A DNA stretch of 64,000 bases from Nonomuraea sp. NBC_00507 (lineage in GTDB: Bacteria; Actinomycetota; Actinomycetes; Streptosporangiales; Streptosporangiaceae): assembly GCF_036013525.1 (NCBI RefSeq), contig NZ_CP107853.1:8804001-8868000 (forward strand), given 5' to 3'. Every line of letters begins with the position of its first letter. The first letter of the stretch is position 1. Below the pieces are notes generated by a model, which was not told the origin of the DNA, did not search any database, and saw only the letters and a program-made list of their open reading frames with translations. Positions 1 to 8,031 of this stretch are shown here, piece after piece. Made by a program: the position numbers and the translations under genes.

Positions 1-351
1 GACGGCCTGGGCCACCTCGTGGACACCTGCCACGACCTGGCCCGCGCCGGGGCCGCGGCGGTGCGTACCCACCCTCGGCTGGAGCTGCACGCCGACCCCG
101 TGCTGACGGCCTTCCTCTTCCGGTATCTCCCCGCCGATCCCGCCTCGGCGGACCGGGTGAACGCCGGGCTGCGGCGCCGCCTGCTCCGCGAGGGACGCGC
201 CGTCGTCGGCCGTACCGAGCTCCCTGGAGAGGGATCGGGCCGCGTCCGGCTCAAGCTGACCCTGCTCAACCCGCATGCGACGGCCACCGAGGTGGAGCGG
301 CTCGTCCACCTGGTCGCCGCGGCGGGCGAGGCCGAGGAGGCGGCGCTGTGA
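1..351 (+). CDS. PLP-dependent amino acid decarboxylase, C-terminal end (siderophore operon), partial
   Basis: The reading frame is open from base 1, so the gene enters from outside the window and only about 116 C-terminal residues are seen. The pattern FLFRYLP, followed by two short helices and RLKLTLLNP, is typical of the small C-terminal domain of group II PLP decarboxylases (DesA lysine decarboxylase, diaminobutyrate decarboxylase). The PLP lysine lies outside the window, so the substrate cannot be read. Its stop overlaps the next start (GTGA at 348), which places it in the siderophore operon. In known pathways such an enzyme supplies the diamine that is then N-hydroxylated. The family call is from the C-terminus only. 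Confidence 0.75.
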   Translation, partial: DGLGHLVDTCHDLARAGAAAVRTHPRLELHADPVLTAFLFRYLPADPASADRVNAGLRRRLLREGRAVVGRTELPGEGSGRVRLKLTLLNPHATATEVERLVHLVAAAGEAEEAAL

Positions 352-2189
352 CCGGTCTCGGGCGTCCCCATGGTGCGCCCCTTGGCGCGGATCCCCTCGA
401 CCATCCCGACCCCTTCCACGCGGGTGCGGCCGCGGCGATGGAGACGCTGCTGCGTGCCTACGTGCGCGAGACGGCAATCCCGGTCCCGGCGGCCGGTGAG
501 GAGCTGACACTCGGCTTCCCCGCCAGCGGCGTGCGGCTGAGCGTCCCGGTGCGCTACCGGTCGGCGACGGGCTGGCACCGCTTCGGCGAGCCGCGCGTCA
601 TCACCGAGCCGCCACCCGCCGGCGCCGCGCTCGCCGCCGCCGCCGATCCAGTCTCCGCCGATCCGGTCGCCGCCGATCCGGTCTGCGCCGATGCCGCGCT
701 CGTGGCCGCGGTCGCCATCCGTGAGGCGGTCGTGCGGCGGCGGTTGCCGCATCACCTCGGGTCTGACGCCGTCGCCCGGGTGCTGGACTCGGCCCGCCGT
801 ACCGGGACGTTCCTCGCGCGGCGGCGGGCCGAGGGCGGCGCGGCGCTGACGCCGTTCCTCGAGGCCGAGCAGGCGCTGTTGCTGGGGCATCCGTTCCATC
901 CTGCGCCCAAGAGCAGGCAGGAGGCGTCCGACGGGGAGCTGGAGGCATACTCGCCGGAGCTGCGCGGCGCGTTCCGGCTGCACTGGTTCGCCGCCGATCC
1001 GGCCGTCGTCGTGGGAGACAGCGCCGACGGGCGGTCCCCGGCCGAGCTGCTGCGCGGCCTCGCCGCCGGGCTGGAGCTCCCCGACGGCATGGTCCCCGTC
1101 CCCGCCCATCCGTGGCAGGCGCGCGAGGTGCTGCGCCGTCCCGAGGTGGCGGCGCTGGTCGAGGCGGGGCTGCTGCGACCGCTTGGGGCGGCGGGGCCCG
1201 CGTGGCATCCGACATCTTCGGTACGCACCGTGCATCGCCCGGACGCCGACGTGATGCTCAAGCTCTCCCTCGGCATGCGGATCACCAACTCGCGCAGGAA
1301 CAATCTGCGCGGCGAGCTGCGGCTCGGCGTCCGGGCCGCCCGCCTGCTGGCCGCCGGCCCGGGCGAGTGGCTGCGCGCCGAACACCCGGAGTTCATGATC
1401 CTGCGCGACTTCGCCTGGGTCTCGGCGGGCGCCGGCGGGCCGGAGACCGGGCTGGAGACCGCCATCCGCGACAACCCCTTCCGCGGCGGACCCGGCGACG
1501 GACAGTGCGTGGCCGGGCTGCTGGCCGAGCGCACAGGTCCGGGTGACGGCACACCGCCCCGGCACCGCGCGCTGCTGTCCGCCGCCACGGCACGCCTGGC
1601 CCGCGCGCACGGCGTCTCGATCGCCGAGGCGTCGGCCCGCTGGCTGGCCCGCTACCTCAACGTGCTGGCCGTGCCGCTGATCAGGCTGCACGCGCGGTAC
1701 GGCATCGCGCTGGAGCCGCACCACCAGAACACGCTGGTGGCGCTGGACGGCGACGGCCTGCCGCGCGCGGGCTGGTACCGGGACAGCCAGGGCTACTACG
1801 TGGCTGCCTCCAGGGCGGAGGAGCTGGAGCGGCTGCTGCCCGAGCTGGCCGACGGCCTGGAGCTGGTCTTCGACGACGAGTTCGTGGACGAGCGGGTCGC
1901 CTACTACCTGGGGATCAACAACCTGCTCGGCCTGGTGGGCGCGTTCGGGGCGCTGGCGCTGGCCGACGAGGGCGACCTGCTGCGCGTGCTGCGTGCCGCG
2001 CTGGAGCGGCTGCGGGCGGCGGAGCCCGGCGCGAAGGGCCTGCTCGACCTGCTGCTCGACGCGCCGGCCCTGCGGTGCAAGGGCAACTTCCTGACCTGCG
2101 TGGACGGCCGTGACGAGCTCGTCGGGGACGTGCACACCCAGTCCGTTTACATCGACCTTCCCAACCCTCTCTCGGAGGTGCAGCGGTGA
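348..2189 (+). CDS. IucA/IucC family NIS siderophore synthetase (first of two)
   Basis: This 613-residue protein has the usual length of NRPS-independent siderophore synthetases, which adenylate a carboxylate and condense it with an amine or hydroxylamine. Visible family motifs are VPAHPWQ and HPTSSVRTV in the nucleotide-binding core, LSLGMRITNSRRN in the middle, LEPHHQNTLVAL, and the C-terminal VHTQSVYIDLPNPL, which belongs to the FhuF-like/IucC end. The GTG start overlaps the decarboxylase stop by four bases, and its own stop overlaps the next gene by four bases, so translation is coupled. Residues about 99-115 carry a short A-D-P-V tandem repeat. The exact acyl substrate cannot be told from sequence. 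Confidence 0.93.
   Translation: MTGLGRPHGAPLGADPLDHPDPFHAGAAAAMETLLRAYVRETAIPVPAAGEELTLGFPASGVRLSVPVRYRSATGWHRFGEPRVITEPPPAGAALAAAADPVSADPVAADPVCADAALVAAVAIREAVVRRRLPHHLGSDAVARVLDSARRTGTFLARRRAEGGAALTPFLEAEQALLLGHPFHPAPKSRQEASDGELEAYSPELRGAFRLHWFAADPAVVVGDSADGRSPAELLRGLAAGLELPDGMVPVPAHPWQAREVLRRPEVAALVEAGLLRPLGAAGPAWHPTSSVRTVHRPDADVMLKLSLGMRITNSRRNNLRGELRLGVRAARLLAAGPGEWLRAEHPEFMILRDFAWVSAGAGGPETGLETAIRDNPFRGGPGDGQCVAGLLAERTGPGDGTPPRHRALLSAATARLARAHGVSIAEASARWLARYLNVLAVPLIRLHARYGIALEPHHQNTLVALDGDGLPRAGWYRDSQGYYVAASRAEELERLLPELADGLELVFDDEFVDERVAYYLGINNLLGLVGAFGALALADEGDLLRVLRAALERLRAAEPGAKGLLDLLLDAPALRCKGNFLTCVDGRDELVGDVHTQSVYIDLPNPLSEVQR
642..695 (+). repeat. In-frame 15-bp tandem repeat inside the first NIS synthetase
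   Basis: Three consecutive 15-base units beginning GCCGATCC start at 642, 657 and 672, with a partial fourth at 687. They encode a five-residue A-D-P-V-x repeat in a linker region. Because the unit is a multiple of three, copy-number changes would keep the frame. It is a direct sequence observation with no known role. Confidence 0.8.
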
Positions 2190-3553
2190 CCACGTACGAC
2201 CTGGTGGGAGTCGGCATCGGCCCGTTCAACCTGTCCCTGGCCGCGCTCTGCGACGGCGTGCCGGAGGTGCGCTCGCTGTTCCTGGACGGCAGGCGTGCCT
2301 TCTCCTGGCACCCGGGCCTGCTGATGGAGGGGACCGTGCTGCAGGTGCCGTTCCTCGCCGACCTGGTGACCATGGCGGATCCGACCAGCCCCTGGTCGTA
2401 CCTGAACTACCTGCGGCACCACGACCGGATGTTCCCGTTCTTCTTCTCCGAGCGGTTCCACATTCCGCGCCGCGAGTACGACCACTACTGCCGCTGGGTC
2501 GCCGAGGGGCTGCCCTCCTGCCGCTTCGACGCCGAGGTGACCGGGCTGGAATGGGACGAGGCGGCCGCGGCGTTCGCGGTGACGTACCGGTCCGCGGCCG
2601 GGGCGGTCTCCCGGGTGCTGGCCAGGAAGGTCGTCCTGGGCGTGGGCACGGAGCCGGTCGTCCCCGCGGCGCTGCGCCCGCTCATGACGGAGGCGCACGC
2701 CGGTCGCGTGCTGCACAGCGCCGGCTACCGCGCCCACCGGGACCGGCTCGCCGCCGCGCCCGACGTCACGGTGATCGGCGCGGGCCAGTCAGGGGCGGAG
2801 GTGGTGCTCGACCTGCTGCGCTCCGGCGGGCCGTTCGTCCGCTGGCTGGCCCGTACGCCGGCGTTCGCCCCCATGGAGTACTCGAAGATCGGCCTCGAGC
2901 ACTTCACCCCCGACTACATCCGGTACTTCCGCGGGCTCGAAGAGGCCGAACGGGAACGCCTCGTCCGCGAGCAGTGGCAGCTGTACAAGGGGGTCAGCAC
3001 GGAGACGCTGGCCGACATCCACGACGAGCTGTACGAGCGGACCATCGGCGGCGCCGAGCCGCCGGCCGCGCTGCACCCGGGAGCGGAGGTCCTGGCGGTC
3101 GCTCCCACCACCACTGGCGACGCCGGCGGCTACACGCTGACCTGCCGGCACAGCCCGCAGGACGCGGTCTTCGAGATCCACACCTCGGCCGTGGTGGCGG
3201 CGACCGGCTACGCGGCGGCCCGCCCCGCGTTCCTGGAGCCGCTGTCCGACCTGGTCGACTGGGACGGCAAGGGCCGTTACCAGGTCGACGGCGACTACCG
3301 GGTCGCGCTCGACCCTCGGGTGTCCGGCGAGCTCTACGTCCAGAACGCCGAGCTCCACACCCACGGTGTCGGGACGCCCGACCTCACGCTCGGCGCGTGG
3401 CGGGCCGCGACCATCCTCAACGCGGTGGCCGGGCGCACGGTGCTGCCCGTCCCCGATCGGGTGGCCTGGACGACCTTCGGCGCGCCCCGTGCTCCCGAGG
3501 CCGCCGGCCTGCCGGAGCCCGCGGCGCCACGTTCGGTGGGCTCGCTGCGGTGA
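2186..3553 (+). CDS. L-lysine/L-ornithine/diamine N-monooxygenase (SidA/IucD/DesB family)
   Basis: A 455-residue flavoprotein that would hydroxylate the terminal amine of lysine, ornithine or a diamine using FAD, NADPH and O2, making the hydroxamate precursor. The N-terminus has the FAD-binding motif GVGIGPFNLSLAAL (residues 8-21). The NADPH site GAGQSGAEVVLDL lies near residue 196, and the C-terminal family signature LTLGAWRAATIL follows. Length matches the family. GTG at 2186 overlaps the upstream stop, and the gene's own TGA overlaps the GTG of the exporter. With a decarboxylase in the same operon, a diamine such as cadaverine or putrescine is the more likely substrate, but this is inferred from context. 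Confidence 0.93.
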   Translation: MTTYDLVGVGIGPFNLSLAALCDGVPEVRSLFLDGRRAFSWHPGLLMEGTVLQVPFLADLVTMADPTSPWSYLNYLRHHDRMFPFFFSERFHIPRREYDHYCRWVAEGLPSCRFDAEVTGLEWDEAAAAFAVTYRSAAGAVSRVLARKVVLGVGTEPVVPAALRPLMTEAHAGRVLHSAGYRAHRDRLAAAPDVTVIGAGQSGAEVVLDLLRSGGPFVRWLARTPAFAPMEYSKIGLEHFTPDYIRYFRGLEEAERERLVREQWQLYKGVSTETLADIHDELYERTIGGAEPPAALHPGAEVLAVAPTTTGDAGGYTLTCRHSPQDAVFEIHTSAVVAATGYAAARPAFLEPLSDLVDWDGKGRYQVDGDYRVALDPRVSGELYVQNAELHTHGVGTPDLTLGAWRAATILNAVAGRTVLPVPDRVAWTTFGAPRAPEAAGLPEPAAPRSVGSLR

Positions 3554-4809
3554 GCCGTGCCAAGGTCGTGCTCATCTCGGTGATCGGCCTGCACCTGGTC
3601 GCCGAGACGTCTCTCACCCCTTTCCTGCCGCAGCTGTTCGAGCGGCTGTACGGCATCGACGAGCCCGGCGCCACCGGCCTCTACCTGTGGATCTGCCGCA
3701 TCGTCGGGCTGGCCGCGCTGCCGCTGTGGGGGCTGGCGGCCCGGCGGTGGCCGCTGCACCGGCTGGTCCTGGCCGGGTTGTGCGGCTCCGCGGTGCTCGA
3801 TCTGCTGCTCGGAGTCGCGCCCAGCTATGCCGCGTACACGGTGCTGTCGGCGGCCATCGTGACCACCAACAGCGCGCTGCTGCTGGCCTACCCGGCGTTC
3901 ATCGCCGAACACGACGCCGGCCCGTCGGGCGGGGAGCGGGCCAGGCTGGCCGGGATCTGCTCGATCGTGGTGGTCTTCCACCTGTCGACCGTGGCCGCGA
4001 CGCTGGTCGGGGCCGGGGTGCTCGCGCTGCCCGAGCCGCGGGTCGGCATCTCCGCCTTCGCCGTGTTGGACGTGCTCCTCGCTGTGCTCACCTACCGCGT
4101 GCTGGGCAAACGCGCTCCCACCGGCATGGGTACGGCGGGCGGCGAGGCAGTCGCGGTGGGCGGTGGCGCCGGGGCGACGGGCGGCCTGGGTGGCGCCGCC
4201 GGGGCCGCCGGTCCGGACGCCTGGAGGCGGTTCGGCGGGCTGGCGATGCTGGCGCAGGCGGCGCTGATCGGCGTGGCGTTCGACTTCTCGGTCAACGTGG
4301 CGCGGCCCTTCTTCACCGAGCTCGCCGTCGGCCTGGGCAGCGGCTCCACCGGGTCCGCGGTTCTGTTCTTCCTACCGAGCGTGGCCGCGCTCGCCGTGCT
4401 TCCCGTCGTGCGCCGCTGCCACGACCTGCTCGGTGACCGGCTGCTGCCGCTGGCCCTGGCGGTGGCCGCCGCCGGACTGGCCTGGCAGGCGCTGTCGTCC
4501 TCGCTGCCGGGGTTGGCGGGCGGACGACTGTTGTTCGGCGTCGGCTTGGGCGTCGGGCAGGTGGCCGTGGAGCTGTGGGCGTTCCGGGCCACCGGCACGG
4601 CGGGTCCGGCCTTCACCGCCGTGGAGACCGCCCGGTCGGCAGGCCTGCTGGCCGCGCCGGTGGCCGCCGCGGCCGCGGTCTCGTACGACCTCGCGCTGCC
4701 CCTCGCCGTCGCCGCGGCCGTCCACCTGCTCGCCACCGGCCTGTCCCTGCGACGTGTCCCCCTCCCCCGGCCGCAACCCGCTCTCACGTACTCCGAGGAG
4801 ATCCGATGA
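3550..4809 (+). CDS. MFS transporter, probable siderophore exporter
   Basis: A 419-residue membrane protein with about twelve hydrophobic segments in two halves. They are separated by a glycine/alanine-rich cytoplasmic loop (about residues 193-222) that is unusually low in complexity. The frame is open further upstream, but GTG at 3550 overlaps the monooxygenase stop (GTGA) and begins directly before the first hydrophobic segment, so it is taken as the start. The stop overlaps the ATG of the next synthetase (ATGA at 4806). Its place between siderophore biosynthesis genes suggests export of the finished siderophore. No substrate-specific motif was recognised. Confidence 0.87.
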   Translation: MSRAKVVLISVIGLHLVAETSLTPFLPQLFERLYGIDEPGATGLYLWICRIVGLAALPLWGLAARRWPLHRLVLAGLCGSAVLDLLLGVAPSYAAYTVLSAAIVTTNSALLLAYPAFIAEHDAGPSGGERARLAGICSIVVVFHLSTVAATLVGAGVLALPEPRVGISAFAVLDVLLAVLTYRVLGKRAPTGMGTAGGEAVAVGGGAGATGGLGGAAGAAGPDAWRRFGGLAMLAQAALIGVAFDFSVNVARPFFTELAVGLGSGSTGSAVLFFLPSVAALAVLPVVRRCHDLLGDRLLPLALAVAAAGLAWQALSSSLPGLAGGRLLFGVGLGVGQVAVELWAFRATGTAGPAFTAVETARSAGLLAAPVAAAAAVSYDLALPLAVAAAVHLLATGLSLRRVPLPRPQPALTYSEEIR

Positions 4810-6590
4810 ACCGCCTCACCCACGACACCTGGCAGCAGGCCGGCCGCCGCCTGCTCACCAAGGCCGTCGAGGAGTTCGCCTACGAGGAGCTGCTCCGCCC
4901 GGAGCCCGACCCCGCGGCCGGCCCCGACGCCTACCGGCTGGAGCTGGGCGACGGCGTCCGCTGGACGTTCCGCGCGGCCCGCGGCACGTTCGGGACCTGG
5001 CGGCTGGTGGACGGCACCGTGCGGCGCCACCCCGGCGACGGGGCGCCCGAGCCCGAGCGGCTGCTGCTCGACGCCAGGACGGTCCTCGGCTGGGACGGCC
5101 CCACCACCGCCGAGGTGCTGCGCGAGCTCACCGCGACCCGGCGGGCGGAGGCGGAGCTGCTCTCCCGCGCCCGGACCGCCGCCGAGCTCGCGGATCTGGA
5201 CCACCTGGAGCTGGAGGCGTACCAGGACGGGCATCCCTGCATGCTGCTCAACAAGGGCAGACTGGGCTTCGCCGCCTCCGACGCCGCGGCTTACGCCCCC
5301 GAGTCGGCCGGCGCCGTCCGGCTGCTGTGGGCGGCCGTGCACCCCTCGCTGGCCGAATACTCCGGCGTGCCCGGGCTGGACGCCGAGACGCTGCTGGCCG
5401 AGGAGCTGGACGAGGAGACCCGCAAACAGTTCGGAGACCTGTTGAAGCACTCGGGCACGTCAGACATGGTGCCGGACCCATCCGCGTACGTCTGGTTGCC
5501 CGTTCACCCCTTCCACTGGGACGAGGCCGTCGAGACGCTCTTCGCCCCCTACCTGGCCGACGGCCGGATCGTCCTGCTCGGCGAAGGCCCCGACCGCTAC
5601 CGGCCGCTGCAGTCCATCCGCACCCTTGCCAACCTGGACGATCCCGGGCGCAGGAACGTCAAAGTGCCGCTCTCCATCCGCAACACGCTGGTGTGGCGGG
5701 GGCTGTCCACCGAGCCGACCCGGGCCGCGCCCGACGTGACGGCCTGGCTGCACGCGCTGCGCGACGCGGACCCGTACCTGCGGGACGAGCTGCGCTTCCA
5801 CCCGCTCGGCGAGGTGGCCTCCGTCGCCGTGCGCCACCCGCTGTACGACGCGGTCCACGACGCCCCCTACCGCTACCACGAGCTGCTCGGCGCGGTGTGG
5901 CGCGAGCCCGTGGCGGCGCTGCTGCGCGACGGCGAGCGGGCCAGGACCATGGCGGCCCTGCTGAAGGTCGGCTCGGACGGGCGCGCGCTGGCGGCCGAGC
6001 TCGTCACCCGCTCCGGGCTCGACGCCCGGGTGTGGCTGGCCAGGTTTTTCGCCGCCCTGCTGCCGGGCCTGCTGCACTACCTCTACCGGTACGGCGTGGC
6101 GTACTGCCCCCACGGTGAGAACACCGTGATCCTCTATGACGCCGCCGACGTTCCCCTCGGCGTCGCGGTCAAGGACTTCGCCGAGGACGTCAACCTGCTG
6201 CCGGAGCAGCGTCCCGAGTACGCGGGGCTGTCCCCGCGCGCCGACGCGGTGCTGCTGCGCTGGCCCCCGGGTGAGCTGGCGCACTCGCTGCTCAGCGCGG
6301 TCTTCGCCGGCCATTTCCGGTTCTTCGCCCCGCTGGCCGAGGAGCACCTCGGCGTGCCGGAGGCGGAGTTCTGGGGCCTGGTCCGCGCCGAGATCGAGCG
6401 GTATCACGCCCGCTTCCCTGAGCTCGCGGACCGGTTCGAGGCGTTCGGGCTGTTCGCGCCCGAGTTCGATCGCGTGGCACTCAACCGGGAGCAGCTGCTC
6501 GGCGGCGGCTTCCACGACCGAGCCGAGCGCGACGAGGGCTTCGACGTCGTCCACGGCACCGTGCCCAACCCGCTGTCAAAGGTGAGCTGA
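4806..6590 (+). CDS. IucA/IucC family NIS siderophore synthetase (second)
   Basis: A 594-residue second synthetase of the same family. It shows LVPVHPFHWDE-like and QSIRTLANLD segments, then NVKVPLSIRNTLVWRG in the core, YCPHGENTVILYD, and VKDFAEDVNLLPE near the C-terminus. The ATG at 4806 has a good ribosome site (GAGGAG, about 4797) and overlaps the exporter stop. Two different synthetases in one operon mean two condensation steps, as in aerobactin- or achromobactin-type pathways, where each enzyme acts on a different carboxylate or half-product. Which does which here cannot be read. Confidence 0.92.
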   Translation: MNRLTHDTWQQAGRRLLTKAVEEFAYEELLRPEPDPAAGPDAYRLELGDGVRWTFRAARGTFGTWRLVDGTVRRHPGDGAPEPERLLLDARTVLGWDGPTTAEVLRELTATRRAEAELLSRARTAAELADLDHLELEAYQDGHPCMLLNKGRLGFAASDAAAYAPESAGAVRLLWAAVHPSLAEYSGVPGLDAETLLAEELDEETRKQFGDLLKHSGTSDMVPDPSAYVWLPVHPFHWDEAVETLFAPYLADGRIVLLGEGPDRYRPLQSIRTLANLDDPGRRNVKVPLSIRNTLVWRGLSTEPTRAAPDVTAWLHALRDADPYLRDELRFHPLGEVASVAVRHPLYDAVHDAPYRYHELLGAVWREPVAALLRDGERARTMAALLKVGSDGRALAAELVTRSGLDARVWLARFFAALLPGLLHYLYRYGVAYCPHGENTVILYDAADVPLGVAVKDFAEDVNLLPEQRPEYAGLSPRADAVLLRWPPGELAHSLLSAVFAGHFRFFAPLAEEHLGVPEAEFWGLVRAEIERYHARFPELADRFEAFGLFAPEFDRVALNREQLLGGGFHDRAERDEGFDVVHGTVPNPLSKVS

Positions 6591-6591
6591 C

Positions 6592-7947
6592 ATGACCTAC
6601 GAATGGCTGCGTGCCGAGGCCGAGGCAGGGCGGATCGAGGAGGTGATCGTCAGCGTTCCCGACCTGCAGGGCAGGCTGCAGGGAAGCCGCCTGGCCGTGC
6701 CGTACTTCCTGGACGAGGCGGCCCGGCAGGGCTTCGGCGCCTGCGTCTACCTGCTCGCCACCGACGTCGACATGGACACCGGGCCCGGCTACGCCATCGA
6801 CGCGTGGAACACGGGCTTCGGCGACTTCGTCCTGCGCCCCGACCCCGCCACGCTCCGGCCCCTTCCGTGGGATCCCGGAACCGCGCTCGTCATCGCCGAC
6901 GCCACCTGGCCGGGCGGTGAACCGGTCGAGGTGGCCCCGCGACGGGTGCTGCGCACGCAGCTCGACCGGCTGGCCGAGCGCGGGCTGGCCGCGTACGCCG
7001 GCACCGAGCTGGAGTTCCTGGTCTTCCGCGACAGTTACGAGGACGCCTGGGAGCGCCGCTACCACGGCCTGCGCGCGGGCACCCGCTACAACGTCGACTA
7101 CTCCCTCCAAGGGCTCGCCGGCATCGAGCCGGTCGTGCGCCGCGTCCGCCGCGAGATGGTCCGCGCCGGGCTCACCATGGAGACCGCCCGGGCCGAGTGC
7201 CACGCGGGCCAGTACGAGATCGTCTTCCGGTACGACGAGGCCATGGCGACCTGCGACAAACACGTGTTCTTCAAGAACGGCGCCAAGCAGATCGCCGCCC
7301 AGGAAGGCGTCGCGCTCACCTTTATGCCCAAGTTCGACGAGGGCGAGGGCAACTCCTGTCACATCCACCTGTCGCTGCGCGCGAGCTCCGGCACGGACGA
7401 CTCGTTCGTCTTCGCCGGTGATGACGACAACGGCATGTCGGAGCTGATGCGCCACTTCGTGGCCGGGCAGCTCGCCTGCCTGCCCGACTTCGCGCTGCTC
7501 ATGGCCCCGAACGTCAACTCGTACAAACGGCTGCGGCCGGGCGCGTTCGCCCCCACCGGCATCACCTGGGGCAAGGACAACCGCACCTGCCCGATCCGCG
7601 TGGTGGGCGCGGGCGGGTCGCTGCGCATCGAGCACCGCGTACCCGGCGGGGACGCCAACCCCTACCTGGCCGTGGCCGCCGTGCTGGCCGCGGGACTGCA
7701 CGGCATCGAGAACCGGCTGCCGCTGCCGGCCCCGCACGCCGCCAACGCGCTGGCCGACCCCGCGGTGCCGCGCCTGCCCACGACGCTGGCCGAGGCCCTG
7801 CACCGGTGGGAGACCAGCGAGATCGCGGCCAAGGCCTTCGGCGACGCGGTGCTCGGCCACTACGCCCAGGCGGCGCGGGCCGAGCTGGCGGCCTTCGAGA
7901 CGGCGGTCACGGACTGGGAGCGCGTACGCGGATTCGAACGGCTGTAG
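6592..7947 (+). CDS. Glutamine-synthetase-family ligase in the siderophore operon
   Basis: A 451-residue protein of the glutamine synthetase/gamma-glutamyl-amide ligase family. GTELEFLVF and GQYEIVFRYDEA carry metal-binding glutamates. GNSCHIHLSL holds the conserved His, NSYKRLRPGAFAP and WGKDNRT form the glutamate/ATP site, and IEHRVPGGDANPYLA is the C-terminal metal motif. It starts one base after the second NIS synthetase, so it belongs to the operon. True GlnA proteins are about 470 residues with an adenylylation loop. This one looks closer to PuuA-like gamma-glutamylpolyamine synthetases, so a role in glutamylating or recycling a diamine of the siderophore pathway is plausible but inferred. 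Confidence 0.88.
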   Translation: MTYEWLRAEAEAGRIEEVIVSVPDLQGRLQGSRLAVPYFLDEAARQGFGACVYLLATDVDMDTGPGYAIDAWNTGFGDFVLRPDPATLRPLPWDPGTALVIADATWPGGEPVEVAPRRVLRTQLDRLAERGLAAYAGTELEFLVFRDSYEDAWERRYHGLRAGTRYNVDYSLQGLAGIEPVVRRVRREMVRAGLTMETARAECHAGQYEIVFRYDEAMATCDKHVFFKNGAKQIAAQEGVALTFMPKFDEGEGNSCHIHLSLRASSGTDDSFVFAGDDDNGMSELMRHFVAGQLACLPDFALLMAPNVNSYKRLRPGAFAPTGITWGKDNRTCPIRVVGAGGSLRIEHRVPGGDANPYLAVAAVLAAGLHGIENRLPLPAPHAANALADPAVPRLPTTLAEALHRWETSEIAAKAFGDAVLGHYAQAARAELAAFETAVTDWERVRGFERL

Positions 7948-7992
7948 GTGTTCCGGCGAACCCGGACCGCTGCACCGGCTCGCGCTGCGGAA

Positions 7993-8017
7993 AACCCGGC
8001 TCGCGAGGAGCCGGGTT
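7993..8017. terminator. Bidirectional hairpin between siderophore operon and PL11 gene
   Basis: A perfect 10-bp stem (AACCCGGCTC / GAGCCGGGTT) with a 5-base loop lies between two converging genes, 45 bases after the ligase stop and 14 bases beyond the end of the PL11 gene. It lacks a long T tract, which is common for actinomycete terminators. Confidence 0.75.
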
Positions 8018-8031
8018 CTCTGCCGGCCGGT

